Origin: Verrucomicrobia subdivision 3 bacterium UBA7542
GTDB lineage: Bacteria; Verrucomicrobiota; Verrucomicrobiia; Limisphaerales; UBA11358
Reading direction: 5' to 3'
Length of the DNA stretch: 8,677 nt
Assembly (NCBI GenBank): GCA_002479245.1
Contig: DLMG01000397.1
Location: forward strand, 1 to 8,677
In this document: positions 1-6,273 of the stretch, in pieces
Numbering within the stretch: position 1 is the first letter of the stretch
How the letters are laid out: every line of letters starts with the position of its first letter
Notes under the pieces: generated by a model
What the model saw: only the letters and a program-made list of their open reading frames with translations
What the model was told of the DNA's origin: nothing
Databases searched by the model: none
Program-made: the position numbers and the translations under genes

Positions 1-1532
1 CCCCGCCGGATGATTTCCTCCTTGCTCAAATTTTTCACGACATAGGCGTCCAGAATCTGGTCCAGCGTTTCGTAGGGCGGCAGCGAATCCTGGTCCTTCT
101 GGTTGGGCCGCAACTCCGCGCTCGGCGGCTTGGTGAGGGAAGCTTCGGGAATGATAACTTTTCCGCGTCCCGCACCCGACGCATGGTCGGAGTTGACCCA
201 GCGCGCCAGTTTGTAAATGTCCGTTTTGAAAACGTCCGCGATCACCGCCAGCGCGCCGCACATGTCGCCGTAAAGCGTGCAATAACCGACGGCCATTTCC
301 GACTTGTTGCCGGTCGTCAGCACCAGCGCCCCAAATTTGTTCGACAGCGCCATCAACGTGACGCCGCGCAGCCGCGACTGGACGTTTTCCTCGGCCTCGT
401 TTGGCTTGGTCCCGGCAAAAACCTTCGCCAGTTGTTTTTCAACCGATTGAAAAACGGGTTCAATCGGCAAAATTTCGTAACGAATGCCAAGATTTTTCGC
501 GAGCGCCCTGGCGTCGCTCAAACTGCCTTCGCTCGAATAACGCGCGGGCATCGAAACACCCAGAACTTTGTCCGGGCCCAGCGCCTCCGTCGCAAGCACG
601 GCCACGAGCGCGGAGTCAATGCCGCCGGACAACCCGACAATCACCGACTTAAAACCGCATTTGTGAACGTAATCGCGAATGCCGAGCGACAGCGCGGCAA
701 ACAATTGGTGCTCACGCGGCGGGAAATTCGAGTGACTGGGGACTGGGGACTGTGGGCTGTGGACTTCCGCCTCCAAATCCGCCACAAAAACATCTTCTTC
801 AAATCCTTTTCCAAGCGCGATGACTTCGCCCCGCGCATCCAGCGCGACGCTGTGGCCGTCGAAAATCAATTCGTCGTTCGCGCCGACGAGATTGACCTGC
901 GCCAGCGGCACGCGCTCGTCGCGCGCCACGCGCTGGAGCATCGCCAGCCGCGTGCGTTCCTTGCCGGCATGCCACGGCGACGCGGAAAGGTTAAGGATGA
1001 TTTCCGCGCCTTGCCCGATGAGTTCCTTGATCGGGTCGCGACGGTAAAGGCGTTCCGGCCAGAAATCCTCGTCGTTCCAGATGTCCTCGCAAAGGGTGAT
1101 GCCGAGTTTGCGGCCATTGAACTCAAAAGGGGTGATGCCTTTGGCCGGTTCAAAATAGCGGTCTTCGTCAAAAACGTCGTAAGTCGGGAGCAGGCTTTTG
1201 TGCGTGCGCCAGACAATTTTCCCGTTTTGCAAAACGGCGGCGGAATTGCGGAGCGCGCGTCCGGGACGTTCGGAATTTTCGTCAACGCAACCAACACAAA
1301 ACGGGATGGCCCCAACACTTTTTGCCGTATCCGCGAGTGCCGCAAGATTGGCGTCAACAAAATCGGCGCGCAGAAGCAGATCGCGCGGCGGGTAGCCGCA
1401 GAGAAACAATTCCGGCGCGATGACAAATTCCGCGCCGAGGGCGCGAGCTTTTTCGTAACCGGCGATGAGCTTTTGCCGGTTCGCGGCAAAGTCGCCGACG
1501 GTCGAGTTGAGTTGGAGCAGGCCGATTTTCAA
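1..1532 (-). CDS. nadE: Glutamine-dependent NAD+ synthetase, 3' end beyond window
   Basis: Catalyses the last step of NAD synthesis: deamido-NAD is adenylated with ATP and amidated with ammonia released from glutamine, in the cytoplasm. The 510 visible residues show both domains. The N-terminal nitrilase-type glutaminase carries the expected triad: Glu41 (PELFLCGYPPRD), Lys112 (THKSLLPTYD) and Cys148 (TLCEDIWND). After a linker at about 255-270, the C-terminal synthetase has the ATP P-loop SGGIDS at 302-307 and the TTGNKSEMAVGY signature at 406-417. About 30-50 C-terminal residues are missing because the gene runs off the left edge. The start is taken as TTG at 1532, giving a normal (M)KIGLLQLNSTVGDF start. 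An in-frame stop lies at 1574-1572 and no ATG or GTG lies between, and there is no clear Shine-Dalgarno. The linker contains a heptamer DNA repeat (see separate entry). Function is very sure; the exact start is less so. Confidence 0.95.
   Translation of the reverse strand, partial: MKIGLLQLNSTVGDFAANRQKLIAGYEKARALGAEFVIAPELFLCGYPPRDLLLRADFVDANLAALADTAKSVGAIPFCVGCVDENSERPGRALRNSAAVLQNGKIVWRTHKSLLPTYDVFDEDRYFEPAKGITPFEFNGRKLGITLCEDIWNDEDFWPERLYRRDPIKELIGQGAEIILNLSASPWHAGKERTRLAMLQRVARDERVPLAQVNLVGANDELIFDGHSVALDARGEVIALGKGFEEDVFVADLEAEVHSPQSPVPSHSNFPPREHQLFAALSLGIRDYVHKCGFKSVIVGLSGGIDSALVAVLATEALGPDKVLGVSMPARYSSEGSLSDARALAKNLGIRYEILPIEPVFQSVEKQLAKVFAGTKPNEAEENVQSRLRGVTLMALSNKFGALVLTTGNKSEMAVGYCTLYGDMCGALAVIADVFKTDIYKLARWVNSDHASGAGRGKVIIPEASLTKPPSAELRPNQKDQDSLPPYETLDQILDAYVVKNLSKEEIIRR
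734..764. repeat. Heptamer tandem repeat within nadE linker
   Basis: On the plus strand four consecutive 7-base units plus three bases are visible: GACTGGG, GACTGGG, GACTGTG, GGCTGTG, GAC. On the coding (minus) strand this reads as CCCAGTC/CACAGTC-type units. The period of 7 is not a multiple of three, so the encoded peptide (about residues 256-268, HSPQSPVPSHS) is not itself a clean repeat. It sits exactly between the glutaminase and synthetase domains, where sequence is least constrained. The unit CCCCAGT resembles short tandem heptamer repeats described in cyanobacteria; that link is from memory and is only a resemblance. Confidence 0.75.
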
Positions 1533-1635
1533 TGGAACCAGAATAATTGCCGCCGGCGGTTTCGCAAAGCTTTATCCCGGATGCCGGCAGGGAAAGGGCC
1601 GCAAAGAAGCGCAGCGCGGCATGGCGTTAGCCGAT

Positions 1636-1749
1636 GGAGCGCGGCTTGTCCCAAGCCGCAGCACCGGCAAATGCGGGAGCAGGTTGGAAACTTTCTATGA
1701 ACCGGGCTCCACGAATGGAACTGCTGCGAGTTGGGACAACTCGCGCTCC
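1636..1749. repeat. REP/MITE-like double-palindrome element, 114 bp
   Basis: Two 28-base arms (1636-1663 and 1722-1749) are inverted copies matching at 24 of 28 positions and end in GGAGCGCG / CGCGCTCC. Each arm is also a local hairpin: an 8-bp perfect stem with a 3-base loop at 1641-1659 (GCGGCTTG / CAAGCCGC) and another at 1726-1744 (GCGAGTTG / CAACTCGC). The four arm mismatches are two compensated pairs, so both local stems stay perfect. The 58-bp centre holds a further stem, GGAGC-A-GGTT (1676-1685) against AACC-GG-GCTCC (1700-1710). No open reading frame of interest lies in it. The form matches a REP/BIME or small MITE-type element. It may influence transcription between the glycosyltransferase and nadE, both of which read leftward through it. 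No transposase or RAYT gene is present here. Confidence 0.7.
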
Positions 1750-1781
1750 GGTGGTCATGCAGATACAGTGTTGCTTTACAA

Positions 1782-1803
1782 CCGAGTACCGGCGCCGGTT
1801 CGG
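1782..1803 (-). terminator. Palindromic hairpin after GT4 stop, possible terminator
   Basis: A perfect 12-bp palindrome ACCGGCGCCGGT (1788-1799) lies 19 bases beyond the glycosyltransferase stop codon. It is extended by CCGA / TCGG on either side with a two-base bulge. It could form a GC-rich hairpin in the transcript. There is no T-tract after it on the minus strand, so it is not a standard intrinsic terminator. It may only protect the 3' end or be chance. Confidence 0.25.
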
Positions 1804-1817
1804 AGATGCTGACGGAA

Positions 1818-3113
1818 TCAGATGTTGCGCGGGGTCGCGGTCCGGGAATTTTGCGCCGCCGGCGGCGAGGCCAGTGCGGCGGTCTCCAGGCTGTGAAAGG
1901 CCCGAGCCAGGTTTTCCAGATGGCATTCGATGGTGAACCGGCCCAGGAAATTTTCGCGCGCGGTTTCGCCAGACCGCTCATTCATCAACCGGAGCAGCGC
2001 GGCGGCGATTTGCTCCGGTGATTGCGAATCCACGAGGCCGGGATAATTCGGCGGCAGCATTTCGGGCAGCGAACGCCAGCGCGTGGTCACGATGGGCAGG
2101 CCGAAAGCCATGGCTTCAATCAAATTTACCGGCTGGTTTTCACCGATATAGCGGGTTGGAAAGCAAAACAGATCCGCCTCGCGCAAGGCGCGTTCCTTTT
2201 CCGCGCCCGAGACAAATCCCAGATAATTTACGGCGTGGTTGAATTCAGGATTTTTCAGCAATTGGTCGAATTCCGCTTTTTCTTCGTTGATGACAAAACT
2301 GCCGGCGGCAAACAGTTTCATTCGCACGGGTGATTGTCGCGCCGACAAAATTTGGTTGGCGGCCAGGACGGCCTGCGCGGCGGCGAACAGCCCTTTCTCG
2401 CGGGTGCAATGCGCGAGATACAAAACCCTCACCACTTGTGGATCGCCGCCGGTCTTTTCGAGATCGCCGGGGTTGAGCGGTTCGTTTGCGAACAATTTCG
2501 CGCGCGCGGCAAAACGCGCCTGGTGCCGTGGCAAAATGGATTTCCTGAAATCCGGGCACGGATCGGGAATGCCGTTGCTAACGACGCGAATGCGCCGCGG
2601 CAAAAGTTTTTCCGCGTCGGCGACGTTGTAATTGGAGATGACGATGCTGAGGCTGGCTTGTTTGAATGCGTGATAAGTCACGGCCCGGGTGCGGATTTGG
2701 ACGGACGTTTCAAGCCATTTGGCCAGACCGGCGGCGTGCCAGTGCAAAATGATTTCCTTGAAAAACGGCCGGCAGACGAACATGACCAGCCAGTCGCGGT
2801 AAAGCGCAACGGACTTGCCGGGGGCGGGCACATAATAAAAACTGGTCACACCGTAACGGAACCGGCACCAAATTGCCTGAAGGCAATAAAACAAAACCAA
2901 CGGGACTTTGCCGATTTGGAGTTCGCCGATATCGGCGAGACTTTTGGAAAAACGCGCGTCAACGTGGTAACAATCAATGCCATAGATGTTGCGCGCCCCT
3001 GATTTGTTCCTGGATTTGCGGCAATCGCCGCCGAAGCCTTTCAACATGAGTTGAACCATGTAACTTTGGCCGTGGTGCGGCGGCGGCACATGGGCGAATA
3101 CAAGCAGCTTCAT
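1818..3113 (-). CDS. Family-4 type (GT-B) glycosyltransferase
   Basis: Probable retaining glycosyltransferase that transfers a sugar from a nucleotide donor onto a lipid-linked or polysaccharide acceptor at the cytoplasmic face. The 431-residue protein has the two-Rossmann GT-B layout. The N-terminal acceptor half begins with a glycine-containing loop after the first strand (FAHVPPPHHGQSYM, 6-19). The hinge carries SNGIPDP at 179-185. The donor half has LYLAHCTREKG at 231-241 and the EX7E signature, Glu325 to Glu333, followed by AMAFGLPIVTT (334-344), typical of family 4. The tail after about 411 is Ala/Pro/Thr-rich and looks disordered. The start is ATG at 3113, with no clear Shine-Dalgarno, and an inverted repeat lies just upstream. 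It is divergent from the TagA-type gene. Its presence in the locus suggests exopolysaccharide assembly; the sugar and linkage cannot be read from sequence. Confidence 0.9.
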   Translation of the reverse strand: MKLLVFAHVPPPHHGQSYMVQLMLKGFGGDCRKSRNKSGARNIYGIDCYHVDARFSKSLADIGELQIGKVPLVLFYCLQAIWCRFRYGVTSFYYVPAPGKSVALYRDWLVMFVCRPFFKEIILHWHAAGLAKWLETSVQIRTRAVTYHAFKQASLSIVISNYNVADAEKLLPRRIRVVSNGIPDPCPDFRKSILPRHQARFAARAKLFANEPLNPGDLEKTGGDPQVVRVLYLAHCTREKGLFAAAQAVLAANQILSARQSPVRMKLFAAGSFVINEEKAEFDQLLKNPEFNHAVNYLGFVSGAEKERALREADLFCFPTRYIGENQPVNLIEAMAFGLPIVTTRWRSLPEMLPPNYPGLVDSQSPEQIAAALLRLMNERSGETARENFLGRFTIECHLENLARAFHSLETAALASPPAAQNSRTATPRNI

Positions 3114-3123
3114 ACAGACGCGA

Positions 3124-3158
3124 TTTCAACCTAAACTTGCACGAAGGCGGGGTTGAAA
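3124..3158. repeat. Inverted repeat in the GT4 leader
   Basis: A perfect 8-bp inverted repeat, TTTCAACC (3124-3131) and GGTTGAAA (3151-3158), is separated by 19 bases. Its near arm lies 10 bases upstream of the glycosyltransferase ATG. It could be an operator half-site pair or an RNA hairpin near the ribosome entry site. Eight-base perfect repeats also arise by chance. Confidence 0.35.
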
Positions 3159-3207
3159 GAAAGTTTTTTTTGCACGCGGGGTTCGGCTGGTGATGCCTCG
3201 CCTTGAG

Positions 3208-3273
3208 AAAGTGGCGCCGGTGTCCCGCCTGTGAAATCCAATCACCACCCAGACCAGAGGCCGGCGCGACTTT
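3208..3273. repeat. 13-bp inverted repeat in divergent intergenic region
   Basis: The arms AAAGTGGCGCCGG (3208-3220) and CCGGCGCGACTTT (3261-3273) are inverted copies with 12 of 13 matching, separated by 40 bases. They sit centrally between the divergent glycosyltransferase and TagA-type genes, where shared regulatory sites would be expected. Function is unknown. The rest of this 248-bp gap (3114-3361) holds no plausible gene. Confidence 0.4.
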
Positions 3274-3308
3274 CCGATTCGTGGCCAATGGATGCCCCGC
3301 CGCTTCGG

Positions 3309-3337
3309 CTGGCGTTTTAATTTTTATTGTGTATCCT
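3309..3337 (+). promoter_or_regulatory. Weak candidate promoter for the TagA-type gene
   Basis: A -10-like TATCCT (3332-3337) lies 24 bases upstream of the ATG, preceded by an AT-rich stretch. The -35 position, 17 bases further up, reads CTGGCG and is poor. The same TATCCT hexamer occurs upstream of the sugar phosphotransferase gene. This is pattern matching only. Confidence 0.2.
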
Positions 3338-3361
3338 GCCCGGCGCGTAATTTGAATTCCC

Positions 3362-4129
3362 ATGGCCATTGAACGAGTCAACGTCCTCGGCGTCGGCATC
3401 AGCGTCCTCAATTTGCGTACGGCGCTGACAGCCATCGGCGACGCGGTATGCGCACGGCGCAAGGGCTACATTTGCGTGACTGGCGTGCATGGGGTGATGG
3501 AGGCGCAAGTAGATGCCACGCTCCGGCGCATTCTGAATCAGGCTTTTCTCTGCACGCCGGACGGGATGCCGATGGTCTGGATGGGCTGGCTGCGCGGCCA
3601 CCGTGAAATGAGCCGCGTGTACGGGCCGGACTTGATGTTGGACGTGTGCGAATGGAGCCAAAAAAATCCATGCCGCCACTTTTTTTTCGGCGGGGCGCCG
3701 GGGGTGGCGGAAAAATTGCGCGACAATTTGACGAAGCGGTTTCCGGGCCTGCAAGTTGCCGGCTGTTACGCGCCGCCGTTTCGTCCACTCAACGCCGGGG
3801 AGGAGCTTCAATTGCAGGAAATGATCCACGCGGCGCAAGTGGACATTCTGTGGGTCGGCTTGAGCACGCCGAAACAGGAAAAATTCATGGCCGAATTTCT
3901 GCCGCGACTGGAGGTGACGCTGATGATTGGCGTTGGCGCGGCATTCGATTTTCATAGCGGGCGCGTCAAACAGGCGCCGCGTTGGATGCAGCGGACCGGA
4001 CTGGAGTGGTTCTATCGCTTGTGTCAGGAACCGGGACGGCTGGCGAAACGGTATATACGGAACAATCCGCTATTCGTGGTCAAAATTGCCGGGCAGCTTT
4101 CCGGGCTGAAAAAGTATTCGCTGGAATAG
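3362..4129 (+). CDS. WecG/TagA/CpsF-family glycosyltransferase
   Basis: Cytoplasmic, membrane-associated glycosyltransferase (GT26). Known members add N-acetylmannosamine or its uronic acid to undecaprenyl-diphosphate-GlcNAc in teichoic acid or enterobacterial common antigen synthesis. The usual members are about 240-260 residues, and this one is 255. Family landmarks are clear: Thr40 in CVTGVHG, TPDGMPMVW with the proposed catalytic Asp67, VGLSTPKQEK at 165-174, GVGAAFDFHSG at 190-200, and the basic QAPRWMQRTGLEW segment at 204-216. A C-terminal RYIRNN element follows. The C-terminal tail is retained, so membrane association is expected. It starts at ATG 3362 without a strong Shine-Dalgarno. 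The sugar here is unknown; the locus indicates exopolysaccharide rather than teichoic acid. An A7 run (3660-3666) and a T8 run (3680-3687) occur within the coding sequence. Confidence 0.93.
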   Translation: MAIERVNVLGVGISVLNLRTALTAIGDAVCARRKGYICVTGVHGVMEAQVDATLRRILNQAFLCTPDGMPMVWMGWLRGHREMSRVYGPDLMLDVCEWSQKNPCRHFFFGGAPGVAEKLRDNLTKRFPGLQVAGCYAPPFRPLNAGEELQLQEMIHAAQVDILWVGLSTPKQEKFMAEFLPRLEVTLMIGVGAAFDFHSGRVKQAPRWMQRTGLEWFYRLCQEPGRLAKRYIRNNPLFVVKIAGQLSGLKKYSLE

Positions 4130-4158
4130 AATCGGAAGGGTTCTACGCCGCCGGATTC
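4129..4158. terminator. Possible weak bidirectional terminator between convergent genes
   Basis: Only 27 bases separate two convergent stop codons. GAATCGG (4129-4135) can pair with CCGGATTC (4151-4158) with one bulged base, leaving a 15-base loop. No strong T-tract follows on either strand. The convergent position makes some terminator likely, but this stem is weak. Confidence 0.22.
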
Positions 4159-5203
4159 AAGCCGCGGCAATTTGGGGTGAAGCCTCGCGCGGCAACTTCA
4201 GGTCGTCTTCAGCCCCGGTGCGTTTTGTCAGCCATTCGATGATGCGACTGATGGCCAATTGCAAGGCTTCATCTGAATTTCGCGGCAAGGCAAAACCGGC
4301 GCGGCGGAGTTTTGACGAATCCATTCTCGACTGAGGCACGTCTCCGGGCCAGCCGGCGGCGGAATTCCCGTAATGAATCGCCGTCCGGCCTTTGAGTCCG
4401 AGTTGCTTCACGAGCTCGTCGGCGATGAAACGCACCGAGGTGGCCCCGTCCGGCGCGAGATTGAAGACGTCAAATTTCGACGGCTCCAATTCGGAACAGC
4501 GTTGTGCGGCAAACATCAACCCGCCGACCAAATCGCGGACATACACATAAGGTTTTGCCTGAAGACCATTGCCCAACACTTTCAAGTCACTGGAATTTTT
4601 TGCCAACTGCCGGATGAAGTCATAAATGGCTCCGTGAGTGGTGCGTTCGCCGACGATGTTCCCGAACCGCAGGATGATGCTGCGCAATCCGAACGTGGCG
4701 CAGAAGGCCGTGATGAGCGCCTCTGAAGCCGCCTTGCCCGCCCCGTAAAGACTGATCGGCAGGCACGGTCCCAGGCCTTCATGTGTCACTGTGGTGCCCA
4801 CGTCGCCATACACGGTCCCGGAACTCGAAAAGACAATTCGCGGCACATGGTTTTGTCGCATGGCTTCGAGGACGTTGTAAGTGGCAATGGTTTCCTGCTC
4901 GAGGTCCAGCCGGGTATTTTCGATTCCCCAACGAGCGTCTGGATTGGCCGCCAGATGGAAAACCTGGTCAACGCCTTGGAAATACGGCAGCACTTTTGGA
5001 AAATCCAGAAGATCGAGGGTGTTTACCTTGAGCTTTGGCTGGCTGGCGTGTTGGGCCAAATGTTCCCGCCGGCCGGAGGAAAAATTATCCAAAACCCTCA
5101 CTTCCCGGGTCGCGGGGTTGGCCAGCAGGGCATCCAGCAGATGAGAACCGATAAAACCGGCTCCGCCCGTGACCAGATATGTTGACGAGGCATTTTGCAC
5201 CAC
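4157..5203 (-). CDS. NAD-dependent sugar epimerase/dehydratase (extended SDR)
   Basis: Probable nucleotide-sugar epimerase or dehydratase making an activated sugar for the polysaccharide. Numbered from GTG 5203, the protein has 348 residues. The Rossmann cofactor motif TGGAGFIGSH is at 12-21. Acidic Asp39 ends strand 2 (VLDNFSSG), which favours NAD. HLAANPDARWG is at 84-94. The SSSGTVYG strand (126-133) carries the catalytic Ser/Thr, and the YGAGK motif has Tyr153 and Lys157. Overall it resembles UDP-glucose 4-epimerase-like proteins, but substrate cannot be assigned. The start is uncertain because no ATG exists. Reading upstream, GTG (5203, 5200), GTG 5230 and TTG (5236, 5242) are in frame before a stop. 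GTG 5203 was chosen because it leaves the usual short lead-in to the cofactor motif; TTG 5242 would add 13 residues. It is divergent from the exosortase gene and convergent with the TagA-type gene. Confidence 0.88.
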   Translation of the reverse strand: MVQNASSTYLVTGGAGFIGSHLLDALLANPATREVRVLDNFSSGRREHLAQHASQPKLKVNTLDLLDFPKVLPYFQGVDQVFHLAANPDARWGIENTRLDLEQETIATYNVLEAMRQNHVPRIVFSSSGTVYGDVGTTVTHEGLGPCLPISLYGAGKAASEALITAFCATFGLRSIILRFGNIVGERTTHGAIYDFIRQLAKNSSDLKVLGNGLQAKPYVYVRDLVGGLMFAAQRCSELEPSKFDVFNLAPDGATSVRFIADELVKQLGLKGRTAIHYGNSAAGWPGDVPQSRMDSSKLRRAGFALPRNSDEALQLAISRIIEWLTKRTGAEDDLKLPREASPQIAAA

Positions 5204-5213
5204 GAATCCATCG

Positions 5214-5242
5214 CAAATATCGGCTCGCACCGCCAACGTCAA
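5214..5242 (-). promoter_or_regulatory. Candidate promoter for the epimerase gene
   Basis: On the minus strand TTGACG (5242-5237) matches five of six -35 consensus bases. TATTTG (5219-5214) stands 17 bases further as a weak -10. Transcription would begin only a few bases before the GTG at 5203. If real, this excludes the upstream TTG starts and implies a nearly leaderless message. Confidence 0.22.
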
Positions 5243-5251
5243 CGATTTTGT

Positions 5252-5280
5252 TTGAGTAAAAGCGGCCGTTTGGTTATCTC
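5252..5280 (+). promoter_or_regulatory. Candidate promoter for exosortase-EpsI pair
   Basis: TTGAGT (5252-5257) and TATCTC (5275-5280) are spaced by 17 bases, and the exosortase ATG lies 21 bases beyond. The match to a housekeeping sigma promoter is moderate at -35 and weak at -10. The location between divergent genes requires some promoter here. Confidence 0.28.
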
Positions 5281-5301
5281 AAGACTGGAATTACCACATA
5301 A

Positions 5302-6273
5302 ATGAACGGAAATCAAAATAACAGCCCGCCTTTGAACTTCTGGCAGGATTCAATGGACTGCTGGCGTCGGCTGCCGAACAAGTTTTTTTTCTTTTGGTTG
5401 CTGGCCGCCTGGCTGGCGCTGTTTCAGTTTATGGGCAATTCCATTCTGGGTTACATTCACACGCCATCACTGTTTTCCTGGATGCATGAGGCGTATCGGA
5501 GTTCCGGCGGCTCGGCCAATGATGATGCCCACGGCAATTTCATCCCGTTTCTGGTCGTCGGGCTGTTTTGGTGGAAGCGGAAGAAGCTGCTTGCGTCGTC
5601 ATTCAATATTTGGTGGCCCGGGCTGCTGCTTCTCATCGCGGGAATGATGCTGCACATATTGGGTTATGTCCTGCAACAGCCGCGCATCTCCATCGTGGCG
5701 CTGTTCACCGGGATTTATGGTTTGATGGGGCTGGCTTGGGGGCGCGAATGGCTGCGGAAAAGTTTTTTCCCGTTCTTCCTTTTTGTTTTTTCGATTCCTT
5801 TGGGCGATCAAGCCAAGTTCATTACTGTTCCGTTACAATTGCTGGTGAGCTGGTTGACGGCGGTGGCGGCGCATATTGTGGGCATCGGCGTGATGCGAGA
5901 CGGGGTGCGACTGATCGATCCATCAGGCACTTACCAATATGAAGTTGCCGCGGCGTGCAGCGGCATCCGGAGTCTCATCGCGATTTTTCTGCTGGCCACG
6001 ATTTACGGTTTCATCACATTTCAATCGGCGTGGAAACGGCTTTTTCTCATGGCGCTGGCGTTCCCGTTCGCCGTTTTGGGAAATTTGGCGCGGATGCTCT
6101 TCATCATCATTGCGGCGGAAATCGGCGGGCAGAAGTGGGGCAACTACGTTCACGAAAGCGGCGTTTTCAGCCTCGTCCCGTATCTTCCGGCGATTATCGG
6201 GCTGCTCGTCGTCGGGCGGCTGATGGAAATGTGGTGGGGGGCAGACGAGTCAGCGGAGCAGGGACATCCATGA
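5302..6273 (+). CDS. Exosortase (EpsH/Xrt family) membrane transpeptidase
   Basis: Integral membrane cysteine enzyme of the exosortase/archaeosortase family. Members are predicted to cleave the C-terminal PEP-CTERM-type anchor of exported proteins and transfer them to a cell-envelope acceptor. The 323-residue protein has about eight or nine hydrophobic spans, roughly at 28-47, 78-92, 104-123, 129-147, 153-167, 175-196, 222-241, 246-270 and 292-309. The family's invariant catalytic residues are in place: Cys219 in AAACSGIRSL, Arg264 in GNLARM, and His284 in YVHESG. The early DAHGNFIPFLV (75-85) matches the typical loop before the second span. It starts at ATG 5302. The stop overlaps the next start by four bases (ATGA), indicating coupled translation with the EpsI-type gene. 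A T8 run lies at 5383-5390. The subtype, and hence the exact recognition motif, cannot be told by eye. No PEP-CTERM substrate is encoded in the window. Confidence 0.93.
   Translation: MNGNQNNSPPLNFWQDSMDCWRRLPNKFFFFWLLAAWLALFQFMGNSILGYIHTPSLFSWMHEAYRSSGGSANDDAHGNFIPFLVVGLFWWKRKKLLASSFNIWWPGLLLLIAGMMLHILGYVLQQPRISIVALFTGIYGLMGLAWGREWLRKSFFPFFLFVFSIPLGDQAKFITVPLQLLVSWLTAVAAHIVGIGVMRDGVRLIDPSGTYQYEVAAACSGIRSLIAIFLLATIYGFITFQSAWKRLFLMALAFPFAVLGNLARMLFIIIAAEIGGQKWGNYVHESGVFSLVPYLPAIIGLLVVGRLMEMWWGADESAEQGHP

Larger units (their letters stand above)
1533..1817. other. Non-coding gap between GT4 gene and nadE
   Basis: Both flanking genes read on the minus strand, so this is the 3' side of the glycosyltransferase and the 5' side of nadE. 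It holds the 114-bp repeat element and a perfect 12-bp palindrome near the glycosyltransferase stop. Short reading frames cross it in several frames, but none has a recognisable protein or a ribosome site. I could not identify a convincing promoter for nadE by eye, although one is expected here because the gap is large. Confidence 0.6.

Noticed and set aside
183..1700. A 505-codon open frame on the plus strand
   Set aside because: It is the antisense shadow of nadE. Its translation is Arg/Gln/Phe-rich with no family motif, whereas the minus strand encodes a full set of NadE catalytic motifs.
1636..1749. CRISPR or attachment-site interpretation of the palindromes
   Set aside because: There are only two inverted arms, with no regular direct repeats or spacers and no integrase gene nearby.
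1529..1981. Short minus-strand frames covering the gap between GT4 and nadE as a possible small gene
   Set aside because: They read through the palindromic repeat and the end of the GT4 gene, are Arg/Pro/Ser-rich, and show no domain or start signal.
2334..3002. A 222-codon plus-strand frame
   Set aside because: It lies antisense to the GT4 gene, whose EX7E and hinge motifs are intact. No recognisable protein in the plus frame.
3182..3312. Direct repeat TTCGGCTGG (3182-3190 and 3304-3312) in the divergent gap
   Set aside because: Nine bases of GC-rich sequence with no extension; likely chance.
3317..3955. A 212-codon minus-strand frame
   Set aside because: Shadow of the TagA-type gene, rich in His/Arg/Gln; no ribosome site or motif.
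5955..6267. Upstream extension of the EpsI reading frame inside the exosortase gene
   Set aside because: The extension is His/Arg-rich out-of-frame sequence. The ATG at 6270 gives a normal membrane-anchored EpsI start and a four-base overlap.
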